The translations under genes and the position numbers were made by a program. From Sphingomonadaceae bacterium (GTDB lineage: Bacteria; Pseudomonadota; Alphaproteobacteria; Sphingomonadales; Sphingomonadaceae), in contig JAGREF010000288.1 of the NCBI GenBank assembly GCA_020446665.1, positions 1 to 5,195 on the forward strand: a stretch of 5,195 nucleotides of DNA, read 5' to 3'. The notes under the pieces were generated by a model, which worked only from the letters and a program-made list of their open reading frames with translations, had not been told where the DNA came from and ran no database searches. Below are positions 1 through 5,195 of the stretch, piece by piece. The number at the start of each line of letters is the position of its first letter. Position 1 is the stretch's first letter.

Positions 1-1106
1 CCAGCGCCGCGCTGATCCTGCACCGCATTTGCGAGGCAGCGCCGGAAGGTCACATCGTGATGATTGACCCGCATGGTGAATATTCCGCGGCCTTCAAGAC
101 CAACGGCCAGATCCTCGACGTTTCCAACCTCCAGATGCCCTACTGGCTGCTCAACTTCGAAGAACATTGCGAAGTTCTGCTCACCAGCACCGGCAATGAC
201 CGGCAGACGGATTCCGACATTCTCGCCAAATGCCTGCTGAAGGCGCGCGGCAAGAGCCGCCTGGCGGCAGAAATCGGGAAGATCACGGTGGATTCGCCGA
301 TCCCCTATCTCCTGTCTGACCTGTCCAACGCCGTTCAGGATGAAATGGGCAAGCTGGACAAGGCGACCAACACGGCGCCGTTCATGCGGATCAAGACCAA
401 GCTGGAAGAGCTGAAATCCGATCCGCGTTACCAGTTCATGTTCTCCGGCATGCTGGTGGGCGACACGATGGCGGATTTCATCTCCAAGGTCTTCCGTATG
501 CCCGGCCATGGCAAGCCGATTTCGATCATCGATGTTTCCGGTGTTCCGTCTGACATTACCTCCACTGTGGTCGCCGTGCTCAGCCGGCTGGTGTTCGACT
601 TTGCCATCTGGGGCCGTGAGGAGAAGACCCGGCCGATCCTGCTGGTCTGCGAAGAGGCGCACCGTTATGTGCCCAACGAGAAGAACGCCGATGGCTCATC
701 CGTGGGCAAAATCCTCAGCCGGATTGCCAAGGAAGGGCGTAAATACGGTATCTCGCTCGGCCTGATCACGCAGCGTCCGTCTGACCTTGCCGAAGGCGTC
801 TTGTCGCAATGCGGCACGATCATCTCCATGCGTCTCAACAACGACCGCGACCAGGCTTTCGTGAAGGCCGCCATGCCCGAAGGGGCGCGCGGTTTCCTCG
901 ATTCCATTCCCGCCCTGCGCAACCGCGAATGCATCATCTGCGGCGAAGGTGTGGCGATCCCGATCCGCGTGGCTTTCGACAATCTCGATGAAGTCAAACG
1001 TCCGGCATCGGAAGACCCCAGCTTCGTCGATCTGTGGAGCAGCAGCGGCGGCGAGGAAGAGGCGGTGCTGCGCACCGTTCAGCGCTGGCGCACGCAAGGC
1101 AACTAG
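1..1106 (+). CDS. HerA-like (DUF87) ATPase / DNA translocase, 5'-truncated by window edge
   Basis: The reading frame is open from base 3, giving 367 visible residues that end at TAG 1104-1106. GTG 57 is not the true start, because the frame upstream reads SAALILHRICEAAPEGHIV, which in this family directly follows the Walker A P-loop. That P-loop should lie just left of the window. Visible motifs are IDPHGEY (63-83), typical of HerA/DUF87 proteins; the Walker B strand ILLVCEEAH (636-662) with the acidic pair at 651-656; and ITQRPSD (765-785), a sensor-like segment after GRKYGIS. HerA proteins are hexameric ATP-driven DNA pumps. In archaea they act with the NurA nuclease in end resection, and bacterial relatives occur both as lone genes and in defence pairs. 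No nuclease partner is visible here, so the role is open. The family assignment is strong. The gene is convergent with the MATE gene. Confidence 0.9.
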   Translation, partial: SAALILHRICEAAPEGHIVMIDPHGEYSAAFKTNGQILDVSNLQMPYWLLNFEEHCEVLLTSTGNDRQTDSDILAKCLLKARGKSRLAAEIGKITVDSPIPYLLSDLSNAVQDEMGKLDKATNTAPFMRIKTKLEELKSDPRYQFMFSGMLVGDTMADFISKVFRMPGHGKPISIIDVSGVPSDITSTVVAVLSRLVFDFAIWGREEKTRPILLVCEEAHRYVPNEKNADGSSVGKILSRIAKEGRKYGISLGLITQRPSDLAEGVLSQCGTIISMRLNNDRDQAFVKAAMPEGARGFLDSIPALRNRECIICGEGVAIPIRVAFDNLDEVKRPASEDPSFVDLWSSSGGEEEAVLRTVQRWRTQGN

Positions 1107-1146
1107 GCAGTTTCGACATTCAGATGCTGACCTGCCGAAACTGCCT
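1105..1146 (+). terminator. Stem-loop at the 3' end of the HerA-like gene, possible terminator
   Basis: An exact 11-bp inverted repeat (AGGCAGTTTCG at 1105-1115 and CGAAACTGCCT at 1136-1146) encloses a 20-nt loop. The loop could form a further small TCAG/CTGA stem (1120-1123 with 1127-1130). The left arm includes the last two bases of the stop codon. No T-run follows on either strand, so it is not a classical intrinsic terminator. It may act as a 3'-end stabiliser or a weak bidirectional terminator between the convergent genes. Confidence 0.45.
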
Positions 1147-1182
1147 GCCAACGGTAATTCGGTTCGATCTTTGTCCATCTTG

Positions 1183-1200
1183 CGGGGCCTGACAGCCCCG
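1183..1200. terminator. Short GC-rich hairpin in the convergent spacer
   Basis: CGGGGC (1183-1188) and GCCCCG (1195-1200) form a perfect 6-bp stem around a 6-nt loop. It lies 31 bp downstream of the MATE stop codon on the minus strand and 77 bp past the HerA-like stop on the plus strand. There is no adjacent T-tract. The position suggests a role in transcript ends, but the call rests only on symmetry and location. Confidence 0.3.
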
Positions 1201-1230
1201 GAAAATCTCTCAGCAACCGCCTGCTATTTG

Positions 1231-2679
1231 CTACAAATTCGGCTTGAACCGGCCCGCCGGGTCGGCATCGGCTCCGCTTTGTTCAGCAGCCTCCAGATCG
1301 TTCTCGGCCCGCGCCGCTTCGCGCCAGCCGGGGCGCCGATAGGCAATCCACGCGAGCGTTGCCGAGACCACCGATCCGACCGGGAAGGACCACCAGATCG
1401 CTTCCGGCCCCAGCCAGCCATAGGTAAGTTCGTAGAAGCCAAGCCGCGCGGGGTAGAGCGCGACCACCAGGATCACCACCGGCATCACCACTGCGCCGCC
1501 AGCGCGCATCGTGCCGAAGAACACCACGGTCGCGCCAAACAGGATGAAGCCCCACACGCCGATCAGCAGCAATTGTTCGCCAATGGCCACGGATTCGCTG
1601 CCTTGAGGCAGGAACAGGCCCAGCGCCCAGTGATCGAGCAGCACCAGCAGGACGCAGAGCGATCCGGTGATGACGAAATTGACCATGATCCCGGCGCGGG
1701 TGGTCGCTTCCAGCCGGTCCCACTTGCCTGCACCGATGGCCTGCGCGGCCATTGCGCTGACAGCGGCACCAATCGCCATGGCGGGCATCTGGACATAGGT
1801 CCATAATTGCATGCTGGCGCCATAGGCAGCGGTGTAGGTCAGCCCTTCCTTGTTGACGAGGCCGATCATGATGAGGCCCGCAGCGGACATGATCATCATC
1901 TGCGCGCCCATCGGCAGGCCCTTGGTGAGAATATAGCCCAGTTCCTCACGCCGGGGGCGCAGCCATGCGAGTTCCCGCCCGCGCAAACGCAGCGGCAGAT
2001 CACGGGCGTAGATATAGGCGACCATGGCAACAAAGCCGATCAGATTGGCGATCACTGTGGCAATGGCGCTGCCGGCAATGCCCAACGCCGGCACCGGGCC
2101 GAGCCCTGCGATCAGGATCGGGTTGAGGATGATATCCAGCCCCACCACCACAGCCATGAAGATCAACGGCGTGCGGGCATCGCCTGCGCCGCGCAGCCCC
2201 ATGGACAGCATCACGAACACCATCACCGGCGGGGTGGATATGAAGATCCAGCGCAGATAGGTGTTGGCCATATCCGCCGCTTCACCAGGAGTACCCATCA
2301 TGTCGAGCAGATAGGGGGAGGCGGACCAGCCCACGGCAGAGGTCAGCAGCGCCATGCCGCCGCAAAAGCCGACGGCGGTACCCATCGTCTTGCGCGCGGC
2401 CTCGATCCGCTTGCCGCCAAAATGCTGCCCGATCTTGACTGTCGCGGCCATGCCAAAGCCGAACACGGTGGCCGCCAGCAGGAACAGGATGATATTGGCA
2501 TTGGCGGTGGCGGCCAGCGCCTCTTCGCCCAGCAGCTTGCCCACCCAGATCGCATTCACTGTGCCGTTCAGCGATTGCAGCAGATTGCTCGCCAGCGTGG
2601 GGATCGAGAAGATCAGCAGCGTGCGCAGGATTGGCCCGCTGGTCAGGTCGCCGCGCTGTTTGGTGTCTGCCCCGCTCAT
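1231..2679 (-). CDS. MATE-family multidrug/toxin extrusion transporter
   Basis: The protein has 482 residues, near the usual 440-480 of bacterial MATE exporters. It is hydrophobic throughout with about twelve likely membrane segments arranged as two MatE halves. The first helix region (about residues 17-40) runs into VNAIWVGKLLGEEALAA (41-57), the conserved opening signature of the family. Here N42 stands where many members have Asp. GLRGAGDARTP (161-171) is the typical loop of the N-terminal half, and FFGTMRAGGAVVMP is its counterpart in the second half. The last 35 or so residues form a charged soluble tail. MATE proteins sit in the inner membrane and export organic cations, drugs or metabolites using a sodium or proton gradient. 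The substrate cannot be read from the sequence. The ATG at 2679 overlaps the queE stop (ATGA), so translation is probably coupled to queE. No strong ribosome binding site of its own is evident. Confidence 0.93.
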   Translation of the reverse strand: MSGADTKQRGDLTSGPILRTLLIFSIPTLASNLLQSLNGTVNAIWVGKLLGEEALAATANANIILFLLAATVFGFGMAATVKIGQHFGGKRIEAARKTMGTAVGFCGGMALLTSAVGWSASPYLLDMMGTPGEAADMANTYLRWIFISTPPVMVFVMLSMGLRGAGDARTPLIFMAVVVGLDIILNPILIAGLGPVPALGIAGSAIATVIANLIGFVAMVAYIYARDLPLRLRGRELAWLRPRREELGYILTKGLPMGAQMMIMSAAGLIMIGLVNKEGLTYTAAYGASMQLWTYVQMPAMAIGAAVSAMAAQAIGAGKWDRLEATTRAGIMVNFVITGSLCVLLVLLDHWALGLFLPQGSESVAIGEQLLLIGVWGFILFGATVVFFGTMRAGGAVVMPVVILVVALYPARLGFYELTYGWLGPEAIWWSFPVGSVVSATLAWIAYRRPGWREAARAENDLEAAEQSGADADPAGRFKPNL

Positions 2680-3410
2680 GTCCCGCGTGTGTCGCCATAG
2701 AGATGGATATGCAAGCGGTCGCTCATGCGAAAGCCATGCTCAAGGCATAGCGGAGCAAGCCATTTCTCGCGGCTGCGCAGCGTTTCGCTGTCAGTCCCCT
2801 CTGGCATCAGGTAAATCCGCGCAGGGTTCATGTGATAGGTCCGGGCAAGCGCCAGCACTTCCTCCACATCCTGCGGCGTGGCGATCACGAACTTCAGGAA
2901 AGCGCGCGGCTCGCTGGCCCAGTGATGCAGCCGGTCGGGGATCAGCGCCAACTCTGCCGGATTGCCCGAATGGGCCAGCTTGGGGCTGACATTGTACTGA
3001 TCGACATGCACGTCCAGCCGCGCGGGGGGCTCCACTGTGCCATTGGTTTCGATCTCTATCGCATGATCGGGCAGCAGCCTTGCCAGCTCCGCCAGCGCAC
3101 CAGCCTGCAACAGCGGTTCCCCGCCAGTGATGACAAGGCGGCGCGGGGCGAAGGCGGTGATGCGCTGTGCCACGTCTGCCACGTCCAGCGTGAGCTGGTT
3201 CGCAATACGCTCGAAATGCGCGTCTGCCCGGTGCGGGCGATTATCGCCTTCAAAGCGCCAGGTATAGGCCGTGTCGCACCACTGGCAGGCGAGATTGCAG
3301 CGGCTCAGCCGCAGGAAGGTGCAGGGCTGGCCCATGCTCGGCCCTTCGCCCTGCAGCGAAGCGAAGATCTCCGCCTCAGCAGGGGCCTGCGTGGCAAGGA
3401 TCAGCTTCAT
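2676..3410 (-). CDS. queE: 7-carboxy-7-deazaguanine synthase QueE (radical SAM)
   Basis: QueE converts 6-carboxy-5,6,7,8-tetrahydropterin to 7-carboxy-7-deazaguanine, the step that builds the 7-deazapurine core on the way to preQ0 and queuosine in tRNA. The 244-residue protein has the N-terminal substrate segment SLQGEGPSMGQP (18-29). It has the QueE-type shortened cluster motif CX3CX2C, with C38, C42 and C45 for the 4Fe-4S cluster, followed by D46-T47; the Thr is associated with magnesium binding in the family. The SAM-binding GGEP lies at 96-99, IEIETNGT at 118-125 and VSPKLAHSGN at 141-150. All expected key residues are present. ATG 3410 fits the usual N-terminus and has a GAGG ten bases upstream. 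queC, queD and queF are not in the window. The gene ends in a 4-bp overlap with the MATE gene, so the two are likely one operon. It is separated from valS by 399 bp. No preQ1 riboswitch is recognisable upstream. Confidence 0.95.
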   Translation of the reverse strand: MKLILATQAPAEAEIFASLQGEGPSMGQPCTFLRLSRCNLACQWCDTAYTWRFEGDNRPHRADAHFERIANQLTLDVADVAQRITAFAPRRLVITGGEPLLQAGALAELARLLPDHAIEIETNGTVEPPARLDVHVDQYNVSPKLAHSGNPAELALIPDRLHHWASEPRAFLKFVIATPQDVEEVLALARTYHMNPARIYLMPEGTDSETLRSREKWLAPLCLEHGFRMSDRLHIHLYGDTRGT

Positions 3411-3420
3411 GCGCTGATCG

Positions 3421-3424
3421 CCTC
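3421..3424 (-). promoter_or_regulatory. queE: Probable ribosome binding site of queE
   Basis: GAGG on the minus strand lies 10 bases before ATG 3410. The spacing is slightly long but usable, and it supports this start over internal alternatives. Confidence 0.4.
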
Positions 3425-3433
3425 AGTCCGGCC

Positions 3434-3451
3434 TGTCACACTTGTCACACT
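3434..3451. repeat. Perfect tandem duplication of a 9-bp unit upstream of queE
   Basis: TGTCACACT occurs twice back to back (3434-3442 and 3443-3451), and a degraded third start (TGTC) follows. On the minus strand this reads as two GTGTGACA-type boxes 24-41 bases before the queE start. It could be a binding site for a dimeric regulator or a simple slippage duplication. No clear -35/-10 pair could be placed around it. Confidence 0.6.
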
Positions 3452-3620
3452 GTCCTGAGCCAGAAAACCAGCCCTCTGAACGGGCACAAATGCAGCGCGG
3501 AACGGGGCCAGAAATGGAGAGGGGAAAAAGGTCATCTCCGCGGTCATGCCATAAAGCGGCGGTGTAGGAAATGCGCCTCCACACCCCTCCACCACGAGCC
3601 GCTTTGCGTCTCGCGATCCC
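3452..3620. other. Intergenic DNA between queE and the palindromic element, no gene seen
   Basis: This is the gene-free stretch upstream of queE. Short frames run through it, but none has a recognisable domain or a convincing start. The queE promoter should lie here or in the tandem repeat next to it, but I could not pick out a confident -35/-10 pair. No tRNA, riboswitch or CRISPR structure was recognised. Confidence 0.5.
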
Positions 3621-3639
3621 CCTTCCCGTGCCGGGGAGG
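3621..3639. repeat. Small hairpin next to the palindromic element
   Basis: CCTTCCC (3621-3627) pairs with GGGGAGG (3633-3639), with one G-T wobble, around the 5-nt loop GTGCC. The C-rich/G-rich arm style matches the hairpins of the neighbouring 137-bp element, so it may be an outlying part of the same repeat cluster. Confidence 0.45.
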
Positions 3640-3662
3640 TTCTTGTGTGGTGCCGCGTAACT

Positions 3663-3799
3663 CCCCCTCTTCTTTAGAGGAGGGGCAGCGAGACTTGGCG
3701 GCGCGCAGCGGCGCGAAGTCGCAGCGGGGTGGTGTGGCAGGCGCGAACGACACTGCGCGTCGCCACCACCCCCAACCCCCTCCTCTGAAGAAGAGGGGG
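3663..3799. repeat. 137-bp nested palindromic element (BIME/MITE-like) between queE and valS
   Basis: The ends are 23-bp inverted repeats (3663-3685 and 3777-3799), paired at 22 positions with one T-G wobble at 3675/3787. Each arm also folds on itself: CCCCTC (3664-3669) with GAGGGG (3680-3685), and CCCCTC (3777-3782) with GAGGGG (3793-3798). Inside are further pairs: GACTT (3692-3696) with AAGTC (3716-3720), and GGGGTGGTG (3726-3734) with CACCACCCC (3764-3772). It carries no gene. From memory, the cores AGCGAGACTTGG and AGTCGCAGCGGGGTGG recur in sphingomonad intergenic regions, which suggests a dispersed repeat. The right arm starts 11 bp past the valS stop codon, so the valS transcript would run into it, and it may form the 3' end. 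On the plus strand the right hairpin is followed by CTTTTC, a terminator-like tail, but no plus-strand gene precedes it. Confidence 0.8.
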
Positions 3800-3809
3800 C
3801 TTTTCTGGC

Positions 3810-5195
3810 TTACCCCAATCGCGCCAGTGCCGCTGTCAGCCGTTCGACCTCTGCCGTGTGATGCGCGTGGTCGGCTTTCGCCTTTTCCACGGCTTCAGGC
3901 TTGGCGCGTTCGATGAAGCTGGCATTGCCCAGCCGCCCTTCGAGCGATTTGGCTTCCTTCTGGCTGGCCGCCAGTGCCTTTTCCAGACGGGCTTTCTCGG
4001 CGTCGATATCGACAATCCCTTCGAGCGGGATGATGAACACATCGCTGCCAGCGCTCACTTGCATCGCGGCACCGGCGGGTGCTGCTGCATTGGCGCGTAC
4101 TTCAAGACGAGCAATCTTCCCAAGAGCTGCGTGCCAGCGGTTCAGAAAGTTTTGCGTTCCAGGGTTTGCCATTTCCAGATATGCGACCAGACGTTGGCCC
4201 GGTGAGATACCAAGTTCGTTCTTTGCTGCTCGGATATTCCTTGTCAGCTCAATGAACCAATCAACTGCCTGCTTTGCGCCGTCGTCAATCGAGGCGCGTG
4301 GATTGGGCCACTTCGCTAAAATCAGTTCGTATTCTCGTTCACCTTGCGCGTTCCAAAGCTCTTCAGTGATGAAGGGCATGAAGGGGTGCAACATGACGTA
4401 AATCTGGTCGAGCACCCAGCCGGCAACACGCTTCGTTTCATCGGCGTGCTCGGGGTAGATAACTGCATCTTCGTTGAGCGTTGGCTTGATCAGCTCCAAA
4501 TACCAATCGCAAAATTGGCTCCAGGTGAATTGATAGATCGTGTTGGCGGCCGCGTCGAAGCGCAGATCGGCCATCGCCTTGTCCAGCGCCTCCACCGTCT
4601 GCTGCACTTCGCCGATGATCCACTGGTTCGCCGCCAGCTTCGCTTGCGGAGCGGCCAGCGTGGTGCTCGCACCAATGCCGTTGGACTGGCAAAAGCGGGT
4701 AGCGTTCCAGAGCTTGGTGGCGAAGTTGCGATAACCCTCGACCCGCTTCTCATCCATCTTGATGTCGCGGCCCTGGCTTTCCATCGCCGCCATGAAGAAG
4801 CGCAAAGCATCCGCGCCATATTGGTCGATCAGGCCGAGCGGATCGACCACATTGCCCTTGGACTTGGACATTTTCGCGCCGTCTGCTGCGCGGACGAGGC
4901 CGTGGAGATAGAGGCGCGGCCATGGGTTCTGCCCGGTCATCTTCGCGCCCTGCATCATCATGCGGGCATCCCAGAAGAACAGGATATCGAAACCGGAAAC
5001 GAGCAGATCGTTGGGGTAATGTTTGGACAAGAGGTTCGGGTTTTCGCCCCATTCCCCCGTTCGTGCTGAGCTTGTCGAAGCACCGCTTTTTTCTTCGGGC
5101 ACTGCGCCAGAAGAGGAGTGCGGCCCTTCGACCGGCTCAGGGCGAACGGGTTGGTAGGGTTGGTCCGGCCAGCCCAGCGTGGCGAAGGGCCACAG
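3810..5195 (-). CDS. valS: Valyl-tRNA synthetase, C-terminal half, with an in-frame insertion; 5' end outside window
   Basis: ValS attaches valine to tRNA-Val in the cytoplasm. The 461 visible residues are about half of the usual 860-950. The frame is open to 5195, so GTG 5102 is not the start. From the right edge the visible order is as follows. [11 protein letters not shown] (5195-5163) is the end of the conserved class Ia segment after the editing domain. An unusual insert follows, then [22 protein letters not shown] of the catalytic domain. KMSKS (4874-4860) is the second ATP-binding signature. [12 protein letters not shown] opens the anticodon-binding helical domain. The C-terminal tRNA-binding coiled coil (about 3813-4013) ends at TAA 3810-3812. 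The HIGH motif and editing domain lie outside. Two features are odd: about 40 extra residues built from an inverted REP pair (5057-5149), and lower GC at about 4141-4560 (about 52% against 60-65% on either side), including a TTA leucine codon at 4317. No frameshift is seen, and all visible motifs are intact. Confidence 0.96.
   Translation of the reverse strand: MWPFATLGWPDQPYQPVRPEPVEGPHSSSGAVPEEKSGASTSSARTGEWGENPNLLSKHYPNDLLVSGFDILFFWDARMMMQGAKMTGQNPWPRLYLHGLVRAADGAKMSKSKGNVVDPLGLIDQYGADALRFFMAAMESQGRDIKMDEKRVEGYRNFATKLWNATRFCQSNGIGASTTLAAPQAKLAANQWIIGEVQQTVEALDKAMADLRFDAAANTIYQFTWSQFCDWYLELIKPTLNEDAVIYPEHADETKRVAGWVLDQIYVMLHPFMPFITEELWNAQGEREYELILAKWPNPRASIDDGAKQAVDWFIELTRNIRAAKNELGISPGQRLVAYLEMANPGTQNFLNRWHAALGKIARLEVRANAAAPAGAAMQVSAGSDVFIIPLEGIVDIDAEKARLEKALAASQKEAKSLEGRLGNASFIERAKPEAVEKAKADHAHHTAEVERLTAALARLG
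5057..5149. repeat. Inverted pair of 29-bp REP-like palindromes inside valS
   Basis: Copy A is 5057-5085. Copy B is 5121-5149 in the opposite orientation, after a 35-bp spacer. The copies match at 23 of 29 positions. Each has its own stem: GTGCT (5063-5067) with AGCAC (5079-5083) in A, and AGGGC/GCCCT in B (5123-5127 with 5139-5143). Four of the six differences are two compensatory base-pair changes (5064/5082 and 5065/5081 against their counterparts); the other two fall in the loop. Read in the valS frame the copies give [10 protein letters not shown] (B) and [10 protein letters not shown] (A), peptides I remember as typical translated sphingomonad repeats. Confidence 0.85.

Noticed and set aside
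949..2700. Two long plus-strand frames (949-1806 and 1807-2700) opposite the MATE gene
   Set aside because: They share one frame, are antisense to a clear membrane protein, and have His/Gln/Arg-rich composition with no domain. They are open because of high GC and codon bias on the other strand.
3407..3595. 62-codon minus-strand frame ending in an ATGA overlap with queE
   Set aside because: The overlap arises simply because the queE start is followed by A. The peptide has no known domain, runs through the tandem 9-bp repeat, and lacks a convincing ribosome binding site. A leader peptide cannot be fully excluded.
3663..3799. CRISPR array or insertion sequence
   Set aside because: There are only two inverted arms with no regularly spaced direct repeats, no transposase reading frame and no evident target-site duplication.
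3411..3809. Possible preQ1 riboswitch upstream of queE
   Set aside because: No compact preQ1-type hairpin with an A-rich tail placed before the ribosome binding site could be recognised.
3544..3916. Short frames on both strands (3544-3753 minus, 3647-3916 plus) across the palindromic element
   Set aside because: They read through inverted repeats and, on the plus strand, into antisense valS. Their composition reflects the repeat rather than a protein.
4344..5069. Plus-strand frame of 241 codons opposite valS
   Set aside because: It is the antisense shadow of well-conserved ValS sequence, including KMSKS, and has no recognisable motif.
3810..5102. GTG 5102 as the start of a shorter 430-residue ValS
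   Set aside because: The same frame continues without a stop to 5195 and encodes the conserved [11 protein letters not shown] segment, so the gene begins outside the window. The GTG lies in the spacer of the REP pair.

Overview
This is a four-gene stretch of a high-GC (about 60%) bacterial chromosome. The proteins look alphaproteobacterial. Two kinds of short palindromic repeat resemble, from memory, repeats common in sphingomonads (Novosphingobium, Erythrobacter, Sphingopyxis and relatives), so Sphingomonadales is the best guess. Nothing points to a plasmid, a phage or an insertion sequence with a transposase.

Layout: the 3' part of a HerA-like (DUF87/FtsK-type) ATPase gene runs rightward to 1106. 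Its P-loop lies just outside the left edge. A 124-bp convergent spacer with two stem-loops follows. The other three genes run leftward: a MATE-family efflux transporter (1231-2679), queE for 7-carboxy-7-deazaguanine synthase (2676-3410) and the C-terminal half of valS for valyl-tRNA synthetase (3810-5195, open at the right edge). queE and the transporter gene share a 4-bp ATGA overlap and are probably one transcript, with queE first. The 399-bp gap between valS and queE has no convincing gene. It holds a tandem 9-bp repeat, a small hairpin and a 137-bp nested palindromic element with 23-bp terminal inverted repeats.

The most interesting observation is inside valS. Two copies of a 29-bp REP-like palindrome, in opposite orientation and 35 bp apart, sit in frame between the conserved LGWPD and KHYPN/GFDI segments of the catalytic domain. 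They add about 40 residues to an essential enzyme without breaking the frame. The two copies differ mainly by paired changes that preserve their stem. The situation recalls the Rickettsia palindromic elements found in frame within genes. valS also contains a roughly 420-bp segment of clearly lower GC.

Functionally the window is mostly housekeeping: tRNA charging (valS), tRNA wobble modification (queE), small-molecule export (MATE) and an ATP-driven DNA translocase of unknown role. I see no undescribed multi-gene system. The novelty is at the level of repeats and mosaicism.
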